In this document: positions 8,805 through 17,830 of the stretch, one piece after another | Layout of the letters: every line of letters begins with the position of its first letter | Numbering within the stretch: position 1 is the first letter of the stretch | Source of the DNA: Rhizobium chutanense | GTDB taxonomy: Bacteria > Pseudomonadota > Alphaproteobacteria > Rhizobiales > Rhizobiaceae | Direction of reading: 5' to 3' | Assembly (NCBI RefSeq): GCF_002531935.1 | Contig: NZ_NWSV01000027.1 | Location: forward strand, 1-64,000 | DNA: 64,000 nucleotides | Program-made: the position numbers and the translations under genes | The notes under the pieces: generated by a model | Told to the model about the DNA's origin: nothing | The model's input: the letters and a program-made list of their open reading frames with translations, nothing else | Database searches by the model: none

Positions 8805-9509
8805 ATGTCGCTCTTGACCATCATTCAGAACGTGTGCGCGGAGATCGACCTCGATCCGCCGACGGCCGTCATGTCTTCGGCGGATCCGCAGATCATGCAG
8901 CTGCGCATCCTCTCCACCCGCGCCGGCCGCGACCTGATGCGCGAGCATGACTGGTCGGCGCTGACGGTCGACCGGCAATTCACCGCGACGGGCGCCAACC
9001 CCGAGCCGGCCGAACCGCCGGCCGACTGGGACCGTTTCGCCGCCAATGCGAAGATCTGGAACGCCGCGCGCCTCTGGCAGCTGAATGGCCCCGTCGAGCC
9101 GCAGACCTGGCAGCGCCAGACGATCCTGAATTCGAACCCGGTGCCGCAGATTTGGCGCATGTCGGGCGGCAGGCTCGACATCTACCCCAATGCCGCGGGC
9201 GAGACGATCAGATACCAATATATCTCCGGCTTCTGGGTGGCGGTGAACGGCGGGGCGGTCACGGCCGGCAACTGGGCCAACGATACCGATACCGCCCGTT
9301 TTCCCGAAGATCTTCTCGAACTGTCGCTGATCTGGCGCTGGAAGCGGGCCAAGGGCCTCGACTATGGCGAGGAGATCGCCAGTTACGAGCGCGCCAAGGA
9401 GGCCGCCATCGGCGCCGACCGGGCCGCAGCGCCCGTCGACCTCTCGCTGCCGATGAGGGGCCAGGCGCCTGAGAATTATTGGCCCGGCACGATCACGGTG
9501 ACGCCATGA
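8805..9509 (+). CDS. phage head-tail adaptor protein (P22 gp4-like position)
   Basis: 234 residues from the ATG that follows a GGAG ribosome binding site; an earlier in-frame start lies inside the repeat and was rejected. The start MSLLTIIQNVCAEIDLDPP and the early helix LRILSTRAGRDLMREHDWSAL are typical of phage adaptor proteins that bind below the portal. Later PQIWRMSGGRLDIYP and FPEDLLELSLIWRWKRAKG fit the same family. It caps the portal and prepares tail attachment. It overlaps the next gene by four bases. Confidence 0.65.
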   Translation: MSLLTIIQNVCAEIDLDPPTAVMSSADPQIMQLRILSTRAGRDLMREHDWSALTVDRQFTATGANPEPAEPPADWDRFAANAKIWNAARLWQLNGPVEPQTWQRQTILNSNPVPQIWRMSGGRLDIYPNAAGETIRYQYISGFWVAVNGGAVTAGNWANDTDTARFPEDLLELSLIWRWKRAKGLDYGEEIASYERAKEAAIGADRAAAPVDLSLPMRGQAPENYWPGTITVTP

Positions 9510-11329
9510 CCCGCAGACCTGTTCCCCCCAATGGCCGCACCCGCCGCGTTTCGCCGGGCAAGGACTGGATCGCGCCGATCGGCGGCTGGCGAACCGATGT
9601 CGAGATGGCGGATATGCCCGCCGATGCGGCCTTTCAGCTCGACAATTTCTTTCCCGAGGCCAACCGGGTGCGCGCCCGTTATGGCTTCCTCGCCTTCGCC
9701 ACCGGGCTTGGTGCCGACGTGCAGACGGTCATTGCCTATTCCGGCGCCGGCAACAGGCTGTTTGCCGCCGCCGGCGACAAGATCTTCGAGGTGACGGCGG
9801 GCGGCGCCGTCGGTGCACCCGTCGTCTCCGGCCTCTCCAGCGCCCATTGGTCGGTGCAGCAATATACCAACCCGGCCGGCCAGGAATTCCTGCGCCTGGT
9901 CAACGGCTTGGACACGCCGCTGCTCTTCAACGGCACCGCCTGGACGAACAATTTTCTCACCGGCACCGCAACGCTTGCCACCCAGAACGTCGCCGTCCGC
10001 AACACGGCCTATATGCTGAGCTTTTTCGGCACCGGCTCGGTCGCCCTTTCCGGCGCCTTCACCGGCACGCTGAACGGCACCGGCGTCAACAACCGGGTGT
10101 CGCTGACCTTCACGCCGGCGGCCGGCACGCTCACCGTCACCGTGACGGGCTCGGTCACCAATGCGCAGCTCGAAAAAGGCGCGGTCGCCACCCCTTACGT
10201 CACTTCGACGATGATCACCGGCATATCGGATGCCTCGCTGCTGATCGCGGTGACGGCCTATCGCTCGCGCCTGTGGTTCATCGAGAAGAACTCGACCAAT
10301 GTCTGGTATCTCGCCACCGATGCCGTCAGCGGCGCCGCCACGGTGCTGCCGGTCGGCGGCAACATGAAATACGGCGGCACGCTGGTGGCGATCAACGTCT
10401 GGACCATTCCGGTTTCGACCGGCCTGCAGCAGTGCCTGGTGCTGATCTCCTCCGAGGGCGAGGTGATCGTCTACCAGGGCTCCGATCCCGCCAATGCTGC
10501 CAATTGGGGCCTGATCGGCACCTTCAAGCTCGGCCGGCCACTCGGCAGCGATCGCTGCCTGCTGTCGGTCGGCGCGGATCTGGCGATCATGACGACGGAT
10601 GGCATCGTGCCGATCACCAAGGCCGTGCAGCTCGATCGCGGCGCCACCAGCCTCGGGGCGATTACCGCCAAGATCGGCCCGACCTGGCGCGAGACAGTGG
10701 CGGCGACCGGCACGACATCGCAGGAATGGCAGCTTTCGAGCTTCCCGGCCCGGCAGATGGCGATCGTCAACCTGCCGTCCTCCTCTGGCCCCTATCAATA
10801 TGTGATGAACACCGAAACCGGGGCGTGGTGCCGCTTCGTCGGCATGCCGGCCTCCTGCTGGGCGACATGGCAGGACCGGCTGTTTTTCGGGGCCGCCGAC
10901 GGCACGGTCTACGAGGCCGAGGTCGGCGCCAACGACAATGGCGTGGCGATCGACGCGCTGATGGTCGGCGCCTGGAGCCGTTATGGCGACGGGCTTTCGA
11001 CCAAGCTCTCGAAGCTGATCGGCGTAACGGCGCAGATCGGCGTTTCCACGGTGATGTATGCCGGCATCTCCGTCGACTACCAGACGAAGATTCCGACCGC
11101 CCTTCTCTCCTCGGTCAAGAACAATGCGGCGGCGAAATGGGGAACGGCGATCTGGGGCGTGTCGAAATTCCCGGGCATTTCGCTGGTGCGCAAATTCGCC
11201 TCCGCCGGCGGCGCCGGTTCGGCCTTGGCGCCGACGATCCGCGCGCTGATCTCCGGCTCGTCGGGCTCGGTCTCCGAGGCCGCCGTTGTCGGCGGTTCGG
11301 TGCTTTACGAAAAGGGCGCGCCGATTTGA
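9506..11329 (+). CDS. phage tail hub / DNA stabilisation protein (gp10-like)
   Basis: 607 residues from the ATG overlapping the previous stop (ATGA). The N-terminal GGWRTDVEMADMPADAAFQL and DNFFPEANRVRARYGF resemble the start of P22 gp10-like proteins that plug the portal-adaptor channel, and repeated beta-strand blades continue to residue ~600. An insertion around residues 175-235 (SVALSGAFTGTLNGTG to NAQLEKGAVATPYV) looks like a carbohydrate-binding-type beta-sandwich of phage structural proteins. The C-terminal part ends in Gly/Ser-rich beta strands. The gp10 assignment is by position and N-terminal pattern; moderate certainty. Confidence 0.5.
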   Translation: MTRRPVPPNGRTRRVSPGKDWIAPIGGWRTDVEMADMPADAAFQLDNFFPEANRVRARYGFLAFATGLGADVQTVIAYSGAGNRLFAAAGDKIFEVTAGGAVGAPVVSGLSSAHWSVQQYTNPAGQEFLRLVNGLDTPLLFNGTAWTNNFLTGTATLATQNVAVRNTAYMLSFFGTGSVALSGAFTGTLNGTGVNNRVSLTFTPAAGTLTVTVTGSVTNAQLEKGAVATPYVTSTMITGISDASLLIAVTAYRSRLWFIEKNSTNVWYLATDAVSGAATVLPVGGNMKYGGTLVAINVWTIPVSTGLQQCLVLISSEGEVIVYQGSDPANAANWGLIGTFKLGRPLGSDRCLLSVGADLAIMTTDGIVPITKAVQLDRGATSLGAITAKIGPTWRETVAATGTTSQEWQLSSFPARQMAIVNLPSSSGPYQYVMNTETGAWCRFVGMPASCWATWQDRLFFGAADGTVYEAEVGANDNGVAIDALMVGAWSRYGDGLSTKLSKLIGVTAQIGVSTVMYAGISVDYQTKIPTALLSSVKNNAAAKWGTAIWGVSKFPGISLVRKFASAGGAGSALAPTIRALISGSSGSVSEAAVVGGSVLYEKGAPI

Positions 11330-11742
11330 TCGTCTCCGAACCGCGCGAGGAGATCGCCGCCTGGGTCGGGGCCAGGATCGGCGTCACCTTCCACCCGCCT
11401 TACACCACGCTCGCCCATGTCGACCGCGGCCGGATCATCGCCGGCTTCGTCTTCAACGTCTGGACCGAACATGACGTCGAGGTTTCGCTCGCCGCCGACC
11501 GGCTGTCGCGGACGCTGATGCGATCGGTCTTTCGCTATGTCGTGCATCAGCTCGGCTGCCGCCGGGCCACTGCCAGGACCCGCGCCGACAACATCGCCGC
11601 CCAGACGGTGCTCGCCAGGTTGGGCGCCCGTCAGGAAGGCCGCCAGCAAGCCTATTTCGGCGACTGCGACGCGCTGCTTTACGCAATCATGAAGGAGGAT
11701 TTCCCCTATGGTCTCCACGCCGAAGGCCCCGAAGGCGCCTGA
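11326..11742 (+). CDS. phage-encoded GNAT-family acetyltransferase
   Basis: 138 residues with a likely TTG start overlapping the previous stop codon (TTGA); no ATG fits. The C-terminal half carries GNAT features: a helix LMRSVFRYVVHQLGCRRAT, then RTRADNIAAQTVLARLGA, the usual 'N-x-A-x-x-x-L-x-x-x-G' segment that ends the acetyl-CoA fold, and a final aromatic strand. Prophages of Rhizobiales often carry such a gene among tail genes. The substrate is unknown; it may modify a virion or host protein. Its end overlaps the next gene by 35 bases. Confidence 0.75.
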   Translation: MIVSEPREEIAAWVGARIGVTFHPPYTTLAHVDRGRIIAGFVFNVWTEHDVEVSLAADRLSRTLMRSVFRYVVHQLGCRRATARTRADNIAAQTVLARLGARQEGRQQAYFGDCDALLYAIMKEDFPYGLHAEGPEGA

Positions 11743-12715
11743 TCCGACCCAGACCGCAGCGGCGCAGACGGCGACGAACGTCGACACCGCCATTGCCAAC
11801 TCCGGCCTGAGCTATGTCAACCAGTACACGCCTGACGGCTCGCTGGAATACAAGGTCACCGGCCAGCAGACGATGACCGACCAGAACGGGAAGACATACC
11901 AGATCCCGATCCGGTCGGCCTATCAGACCTATTCCCCCGAAAACCAGGCGATCTACGACCAGACGCAGCAGACGCAGCTCGGCCTTGCCAGGCTCGCCAA
12001 CGACCAGACCAACAAAATCTCCGGCGTGCTCGGCACCAATGTCGATCTCAGCGCCGGCAATGTCGACAAATATGTCAATGATCACTGGCAGTCCGGCTTC
12101 AACAACCAGTGGGACCGCGACCAGGCGAGCCTCGATCAGAGCCTCGCCGACAAGGGCATCGCGATGGGCTCGGCCGCCTATGACAACGCGATGCGCGATT
12201 TTTCGACGCGCAAACAGGCCGCCTCCGACCAGTATCTCGGCGACATGTATTCCAATGCCCAGAATTCGATCCTGACCGAGCGCAACCAGCCGCTGAACGA
12301 GATTTCGGCGCTGATGTCGGGCTCGCAGGTGCACCAGTCGAGCTATGTCAATTCGCCGACGACGCAGCTGCCGACGGTGGATCAGGCCGGGCTGATCAAC
12401 GAGAACTACAATCAGAAGATGGGCCAGTACAATCAGCAGCTCGCGCAGTCGAATGCGGCGATGGGCGGCCTGTTCGGACTCGGCGGCTCTTTGCTCGGCG
12501 GCTGGGCGATGAAATCCGACCGACGGCTGAAGGAAGACATCAAACGCGTCGGCACGCTGGATAACGGTCTGCCGGTCTACGCCTTCCGCTACAAGGAGGG
12601 CGGCCCGGTGCAGATCGGTCTCATGTCCGACGATGTGCGCGAGGTTCATCCGGGCGCCGTGTTCGAAGCTGCCGATGGGTTCGATCGCGTCGATTACGAA
12701 AGGGCCGTGGCATGA
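11708..12715 (+). CDS. virion protein with C-terminal S74-type chaperone-like domain
   Basis: 335 residues. The first ~250 are Gln/Asn/Ala-rich and helical, reminiscent of DNA-ejection or internal virion proteins (DPTQTAAAQTATNVDT, SNAAMGGLFGLGGSLLGGW as a membrane-active-looking stretch). Residues ~270-335 begin SDRRLKEDIKRVG and include GLMSDDVREVHPGAV, which matches the conserved start of the Peptidase_S74 intramolecular chaperone domain, here short. An AAGGAGG ribosome binding site precedes the ATG. Its last ~60 codons are duplicated, in decayed form, 490 bp downstream. Confidence 0.65.
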   Translation: MVSTPKAPKAPDPTQTAAAQTATNVDTAIANSGLSYVNQYTPDGSLEYKVTGQQTMTDQNGKTYQIPIRSAYQTYSPENQAIYDQTQQTQLGLARLANDQTNKISGVLGTNVDLSAGNVDKYVNDHWQSGFNNQWDRDQASLDQSLADKGIAMGSAAYDNAMRDFSTRKQAASDQYLGDMYSNAQNSILTERNQPLNEISALMSGSQVHQSSYVNSPTTQLPTVDQAGLINENYNQKMGQYNQQLAQSNAAMGGLFGLGGSLLGGWAMKSDRRLKEDIKRVGTLDNGLPVYAFRYKEGGPVQIGLMSDDVREVHPGAVFEAADGFDRVDYERAVA

Positions 12716-13029
12716 TCCCAACCATTTTCGGTGCCGATACCGGCAAGACACAGGGCGACATCGACGGCCAGCGCAAGCGACTGGCCTACGCGATGCTGCA
12801 GCAGGGCACGGATACGAGCCCGGTGCAATCGCCATGGGAAGGGGTCGCGCGGCTTGCCGAGGGCGGGCTCGGCGGCTTGGCGCTTCGTCAACAGCGGCAG
12901 GCGCAGCAGGCAGCCGGCGGTCAAGGGACCGCCGCTCCGAAAGACCAGCCTTCCACACCAGCGCCGACCTCTCCCGGCCTCCTGTCGTTGCTCTTCGGCA
13001 GCGGACCGATGCGCCGGACCGGCGGCTAG
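12712..13029 (+). CDS. short paralogue of the tail lysozyme N terminus
   Basis: 105 residues, starting at an ATG overlapping the previous stop (ATGA). Its first ~60 residues (ADTGKTQGDIDGQRKRLAY, then SPVQSPWEGVARLAEGGLGG) are the same family as the N terminus of the 708-residue tail lysozyme next door. The C-terminal 45 residues are Pro/Gly-rich and do not continue into enzyme domains. It is the 3' part of the first copy of a ~490-bp tandem duplication, and may be a leftover or a small partner of the longer protein. Confidence 0.5.
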   Translation: MIPTIFGADTGKTQGDIDGQRKRLAYAMLQQGTDTSPVQSPWEGVARLAEGGLGGLALRQQRQAQQAAGGQGTAAPKDQPSTPAPTSPGLLSLLFGSGPMRRTGG

Positions 13030-13032
13030 CAT

Positions 13033-13203
13033 CAGGCGCGTCGGCACGCTGACAACGGTCTGCCGGCCGACGCCTTCAGGCACAAGGACGCGGCCCGACC
13101 CAGATCGGGCTGGTGTCCGACGATGTGCGCAAGATTCATCCAGACGCGGTGTTCAACATCCAGACGATTTCGACCGCGCCGATTACGAAAGGGCAGTGGA
13201 CCA
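13033..13203 (+). pseudogene. decayed second copy of the S74 3' end
   Basis: This stretch repeats 12544-12711 at the base level (GCGTCGGCACGCTG, then TCCGACGATGTGCGC and GATTACGAAAGGGC are shared) but has small deletions, so the S74 frame is broken and no start is present. It lies directly before the long tail-lysozyme gene. Together with the paralogous gene starts it shows that a segment holding the S74 end plus the next gene's start was duplicated in tandem. Confidence 0.75.
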
Positions 13204-15330
13204 ATGTCATTAGCGTCATTCATTTCCGGCGGCGATACCGGCAAGACACAGGGCGAGATCAGCGAGCAGCGCAAGCGGCTGGCGCAAGCCATGCTGGAGC
13301 AGGGCATGGAGACAAGCCCGGTACAATCCCCCTGGCAAGGGGCTGCGCGTCTTGTCCAGGCACTGATGGGCGGACTGGGGCTCCGCCGGCAGGAGCAGCA
13401 GGCAAGCGGCGACGACAGCGCGGCGCCGGCGGGCGACCCAGGCTACTTTCCCTTCGCGCCACTGCCCGACAACGGCCCCGTTCCGCCGGGAAGACCCAAT
13501 CTCGACCCGCTGATGCCGACCGACGATCGCGGCGGACAGCCCATGGCCCCGCCCGCCCAGCCCGGCGCCGGTCTCTTTGCGCCGCTGCCCGACAACGGAC
13601 CCATTCCGACGCCGAGGCCCTATCGCGACCCGATGGTCACGACAGGTGATCGCCGGCAACAGCCTATGGCGGGCAGCCAGCCGCCGCAGTTTCCGTTGGA
13701 ACACTTTGGCGATCCCGTCACGCCGCCTGCCAACCCGCCCATTCCGACGTCGCGACCCTATCGCGACCCGATGGTCACGACCGACGATCGCCGCGAGCAG
13801 CCGATGGCGACCGATCAGCCGGGCGACGAGAGCTTCGCTCCGCTGCCTGACCATGGCCCCATTCCTTCGCAGAGACCTGGCTATCGCGACCCGCAGGTGA
13901 CGACGGACGAACGCCGCCAGCAGCCCGCGGCGCCAGCGCCTGGCAGCGGCGGCGCCGGATCCGCAAACGACGGGGCAGAGCTTCAAACGATTCTGTCCGA
14001 TCCCGTTCGTAGCGCCAAGCTGCCGGCCGGCATGCGCAACAACAATCCCGCCAATCTCAAATATGTCGGGCAGCATGGGCCAGGAATCATCGGCCCTTCC
14101 GAGAACACCGACCAGGGCGATCCACAAGTCGTCTATGCCACGCCGGAGGCGGGCATGCGGCACAATGTCTGGCAGATCATGAAGAAGTATCGGGAAGGCA
14201 TGCTGACGCCGAATCAGATGATCGCTGGAACAAAGGGATGGACGCCTAAGTCTTTCACGGCGGCTGCCAACATTGCGCGCTCGATGGGCATCGGCCCTGA
14301 CGACGATCTCCGCCTGACCGACCCGGCAATGGCAAAGAAGTTTGTTCGCGCCCTCATCACTCAGGAGCAGGGAACATCGGGCGCTCTTTATCCGGACAGC
14401 ATGATTGAAGCGGCAATCGCAGCACAGTCCAAGGGCGTTGCGCATGCCTTGCCTTCCCAGCCTGTCAAGGGGCCTGTCCCCGCGCCGAGGCCGGAATATC
14501 CCGATCCGCCGATGACGACGGACGAGCGCCGCCAGCAGCCCGCGACGGCGCCCCAGCTGCCTGGCGACGATCCCTTCGTTCCACCGGGCAAAGTGCCCGT
14601 TCCCACACCGAAGCCCGGCCGCCACGATCGGCAGGCGGTAAGGGGCACTCCCAGCCAGCAACCCGTCGACGCCGATGTCTTCAACGGCTTCATGGATACG
14701 GTGAAGAACGGCTATAAGCAGCGGGATGGCTCGGTCATCCAGGTCACCAACCCTTACGGCCTGGCGGCCATCGCCTCGACCGGTCAGTCCGAAAGCCAGT
14801 TCTCGTCCAAGAGAGCCAATAGCTCCTGGTCCGACCCAAGCGGGAGCGGAAAGCCGGGCACCTCGGGCGGCATCATGTCGTGGCGCAATAGCCGCCTGCA
14901 AAAGCTTTACAACTTCGCTGCCGCCAAGGGCGAAAAGCCAGGTGCGATCAGTCCGCAGACACAGGCCGAATTCTTCCTGCAGGAGGACCCCCGTCTGATC
15001 GCCCGGCTGAATGCCGCTCAATCGCTCGAGGAGGCACAGCGCCTCATGAACAGAGCCTGGGCATTTGAAGGCTACAATGAGCCGGGGAACAAGGAGGTCG
15101 ACAATCGGCTCGCCAGAGCCAGGAGTTTTATGCCGCAGTACCAGACGGGAGGCGCCGCCGATCCGTTCGCTCTGCCTGACAGTCCATCCGGTCCGACGCC
15201 GAGGCCGGGGCCTCGCGACCGAAAGCAGACGATGAACCAAGGTCGCGGGCGGGCCGCGCCACAGGCTGCCGGGAAATCGGACGCACTCGTGCGCGCTCTG
15301 CTTGCTCGGCCGCAAAGCGGCCTCTGGTAG
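13204..15330 (+). CDS. phage tail lysozyme with proline-rich repeat linkers
   Basis: 708 residues from the ATG of MSLASFISGGDTGKTQ; the frame extends upstream only into a decayed repeat. The N-terminal ~65 residues match the preceding small gene. Four linker repeats (about residues 80-260) follow the pattern PLPDNGPIPTPRPYRDPMV then TTDDRRQQP. Domain one (about 275-425) has MRNNNPANLKYVGQ and resembles muramidase-like domains of phage structural proteins. Two further linker repeats follow, then domain two (about 485-645) with NPYGLAAIASTGQSES and GGIMSWRNSRLQKLYNFA, as in phage tail lysozyme domains. It should open peptidoglycan during DNA entry. Confidence 0.75.
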   Translation: MSLASFISGGDTGKTQGEISEQRKRLAQAMLEQGMETSPVQSPWQGAARLVQALMGGLGLRRQEQQASGDDSAAPAGDPGYFPFAPLPDNGPVPPGRPNLDPLMPTDDRGGQPMAPPAQPGAGLFAPLPDNGPIPTPRPYRDPMVTTGDRRQQPMAGSQPPQFPLEHFGDPVTPPANPPIPTSRPYRDPMVTTDDRREQPMATDQPGDESFAPLPDHGPIPSQRPGYRDPQVTTDERRQQPAAPAPGSGGAGSANDGAELQTILSDPVRSAKLPAGMRNNNPANLKYVGQHGPGIIGPSENTDQGDPQVVYATPEAGMRHNVWQIMKKYREGMLTPNQMIAGTKGWTPKSFTAAANIARSMGIGPDDDLRLTDPAMAKKFVRALITQEQGTSGALYPDSMIEAAIAAQSKGVAHALPSQPVKGPVPAPRPEYPDPPMTTDERRQQPATAPQLPGDDPFVPPGKVPVPTPKPGRHDRQAVRGTPSQQPVDADVFNGFMDTVKNGYKQRDGSVIQVTNPYGLAAIASTGQSESQFSSKRANSSWSDPSGSGKPGTSGGIMSWRNSRLQKLYNFAAAKGEKPGAISPQTQAEFFLQEDPRLIARLNAAQSLEEAQRLMNRAWAFEGYNEPGNKEVDNRLARARSFMPQYQTGGAADPFALPDSPSGPTPRPGPRDRKQTMNQGRGRAAPQAAGKSDALVRALLARPQSGLW

Positions 15331-15461
15331 CCCGATCCAGGCTTCCGAGGGCAGCAACGCGCGGTGGTCGGATTGGATCACGATCGATCTGCTCGCCGTA
15401 ATCGACACTACTTGCTCCAGGCCTCGCAATCCGCGGGGTCTTTTCTTTGCGGAGAAGCTCA

Positions 15462-16805
15462 ATGCCCAGAAACCCATCCACCGGCGTCTATTCCAAACCC
15501 GCCGGCACGACACCTTCCGTCGGCCAGGTCATCGACCCCGCGCCGTGGAACGCGCTGACCACCGACCTCGGCAACGAAATCACCAATTCGCTGCCGCGCG
15601 ACGGCTCGGCGCCGATGATCGCGCCGCTCAAGGCTGCAGGCGGAACCGTGTCCGGGCCGGGCCTCGGCTTCGCCTCGACGCCGCAGACCGGCCTCTATCT
15701 GAAGGGTGGCGGCCTGCTCGGCTTTGCCCAGAACGGCGTTGACGTCTCGTTCGATCAGGCTCTGGTCTATGCGGCCAAGTCGGGCGATTACACCGCGCTT
15801 GCATCCGACGGCAACGCTGTTCATCGCTTTACCGCGGCCGCGACACTCACCCTGAGCGCAGCGTCGACGCTCGGCGCAAACTGGCACTATTGCGTGATCG
15901 CCGACGGCGGAGACGTGACGATCGATCCGAACGGGTCGGAGACGATCGACGGCGCGGCTACGCTTGTCATTCCGAACGGCTATTCCGCATTCATCATCTG
16001 CAGCGGATCGGCGTTCTTCACCGACAGAATGGCGTCAACGCTCAAGACGGTAGCGGCGTCCTCACCCGCTGGGCACATCTACGGTCTGACTCTTTCCAAC
16101 AATGCCGGCGATCCAACAAACTCGATCGATATCGCAGCCGGGGCGGCAGCGAGCGATGGTGCAATCCCAGTTCTCATGAGCCTTGCAAGTACGTTGATCA
16201 AGGTCGGAAACATCGCGTGGGCCGTGGGCTCCGGCAATGGCTGGCTTGATACCGGTGCAATCGCGGATGGATGGTACTACCCCTATATCATCGCTCGGTC
16301 GGACACAGGTGTTGTCGACTCGCTTCTTTCCGCAAGCGCAACCTCACCCATTATGCCTGGAAGTTATGACAGAAAGCGCCGTATCGGAGCTCTCCTGCGG
16401 GTATCTGGGGCATGGGTCAGTTTCGTCCAAGATGGGGATTTCTTCGCATACAAGGTGCCGACGACTGACGTAAGCACGATTGCCACATCCGCCACGTTGA
16501 GAACGTTGAAAGTACCCCCAGCATTCCCGGTAATGGCTCGCATCGTGACTCAAATAGCCAACGCTGGCGGAGCGATCGCGAATATCAACCATTGGGATCC
16601 AGCATTGGGGACGAGCGTACCGTCTGCGGCAACCGGGTTTGGCCAGAACTTCGTTAACACCCCTGTGTCGCAGGCATTCTCGCGAGAAGTGGATATTCGC
16701 ACCAATTCTGCCGGTCAAATCTACAATGTCGCCTCCTCCACGTCATTCACTTCCTACACCATTTCGACGCAGGCGTATTTCGACACGCGCGGTCGCTTTT
16801 ACTGA
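15462..16805 (+). CDS. phage tail fibre / spike protein
   Basis: 447 residues from an ATG with GGAGAAG nine bases upstream (a TTG five codons earlier overlaps that site and is less likely). The N-terminal PRNPSTGVYSKPAGTTPSVGQ and WNALTTDLGNEITNSLPRDG mark a common start of receptor-binding proteins in rhizobial phages, the part that binds the tail. Middle and end are Ser/Thr/Gly-rich beta strands with no recognised enzyme motif. It is the last structural gene before the glycan-modification genes, so it probably recognises the surface sugar that those genes alter. Confidence 0.65.
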   Translation: MPRNPSTGVYSKPAGTTPSVGQVIDPAPWNALTTDLGNEITNSLPRDGSAPMIAPLKAAGGTVSGPGLGFASTPQTGLYLKGGGLLGFAQNGVDVSFDQALVYAAKSGDYTALASDGNAVHRFTAAATLTLSAASTLGANWHYCVIADGGDVTIDPNGSETIDGAATLVIPNGYSAFIICSGSAFFTDRMASTLKTVAASSPAGHIYGLTLSNNAGDPTNSIDIAAGAAASDGAIPVLMSLASTLIKVGNIAWAVGSGNGWLDTGAIADGWYYPYIIARSDTGVVDSLLSASATSPIMPGSYDRKRRIGALLRVSGAWVSFVQDGDFFAYKVPTTDVSTIATSATLRTLKVPPAFPVMARIVTQIANAGGAIANINHWDPALGTSVPSAATGFGQNFVNTPVSQAFSREVDIRTNSAGQIYNVASSTSFTSYTISTQAYFDTRGRFY

Positions 16806-16897
16806 GGTCTGCGTTGGACGGGTCTATCGCAGCCTCTGGATATGGACTTGGTGGCTTCCACTTCCCATACGGGAGGATTTCGTAGTAGAGATTCCGC

Positions 16898-17455
16898 ATG
16901 AAGATTGACAAGGCATCATATCGAAACAGAGGCGGACTAATCCAGCGGATCACTACCGTTTATAAGCGCTTTCGCTACTTCACAGCCGCCGGTAATGATC
17001 TCGTGGTAAAGCGTAGCGCAGAGTTCCGCATGGTGAAGCACGCTGTCCTCAAAGTCGGCTCTGGCGTCACAATACAGGATGAAGCGTTCTTTCAACTGAC
17101 AATGCCGGAGCCGAAGGTCTTCATCGGCAACAATACGGTGATCGGCCGACGCAATGTCATCACTGCGAAAAACCACATTTCCATAGGCAATGATGTTTTG
17201 ATCGGCTCGGATGTCCAGATCGTCGATCATAGCCACGGCATGCGTAAGAACATGCCTATCCGACTGCAGAAGGCTGATATCGGTTCTGTCGAGATCGGCG
17301 ATGACGTCTGGATCGGCGCCGGTTCCAAAATCCTGATGAACGTGAAGATCGGGAAAGGAGCCGTGATCGGCGCGAATTCGGTCGTTCTCAGCGACATCCC
17401 AGAATATGCTATCGCCGTTGGCGCTCCTGCCAGAGTCGTAAAATACCGAGAATAA
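16898..17455 (+). CDS. hexapeptide-repeat (LbH) O-acyltransferase
   Basis: 185 residues of the maltose/serine-type acetyltransferase class. Isoleucine-rich hexapeptide repeats form the left-handed beta helix (VFIGNNTVIGRRNVIT, ISIGNDVLIGSDVQI), with a DHSHG segment holding the likely catalytic histidine, then DDVWIGAGSKILMNVKIG and the family-typical VGAPARVVK end. It transfers an acetyl or similar group to a sugar, probably O-antigen or capsule. It is the first gene after the tail fibre and opens the surface-modification island. Confidence 0.85.
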   Translation: MKIDKASYRNRGGLIQRITTVYKRFRYFTAAGNDLVVKRSAEFRMVKHAVLKVGSGVTIQDEAFFQLTMPEPKVFIGNNTVIGRRNVITAKNHISIGNDVLIGSDVQIVDHSHGMRKNMPIRLQKADIGSVEIGDDVWIGAGSKILMNVKIGKGAVIGANSVVLSDIPEYAIAVGAPARVVKYRE

Positions 17456-17830
17456 TGGCATCCCGCGCCCTTCGACGGTGCCATGATCCTCCGCTACCTT
17501 GCCTACCTGCCGGCGACCTAATCGTCGTTTCCTTGTCGCATGCCCTATCGCCCGCGCTGGCCGCATGGTCAATGAAGAACGGGCGTTCTGCCAGGCCGAT
17601 GGCGGTGGACCATGCCGCCACGGGGTTCAAACTCTGGTGGCAGCGGGCTCGTTGGACATGGCGCAACCTGTACAATGGCTCACAATCCGAAGCGCCAGGC
17701 CTCGGGAACGTCGCGTCTGCCGTCACCGTCAACCGCGATGTGCCGATGCCGTTGGGTTTCTGGATAACGCTTGTCGTTCATTAAAGAGTCGAAGTCATCG
17801 GCAATTAGCTAATTACGGGGCCCGCCACAT
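17456..17830. other. gap with no supported gene
   Basis: About 375 bases between the LbH acyltransferase and the convergent membrane-protein gene. A 109-codon plus-strand frame starts at the ATG overlapping the acyltransferase stop (TAATG), but its product is Arg/Trp-rich, resembles nothing I know, and overlaps equally long frames on both strands. No terminator or repeat was recognised. It may be decayed coding DNA. Confidence 0.4.

Noticed and set aside
17455..17784. 109-residue ORF coupled to the LbH acyltransferase
   Set aside because: Start is well placed, but composition is atypical, no family is known and other frames are equally open.
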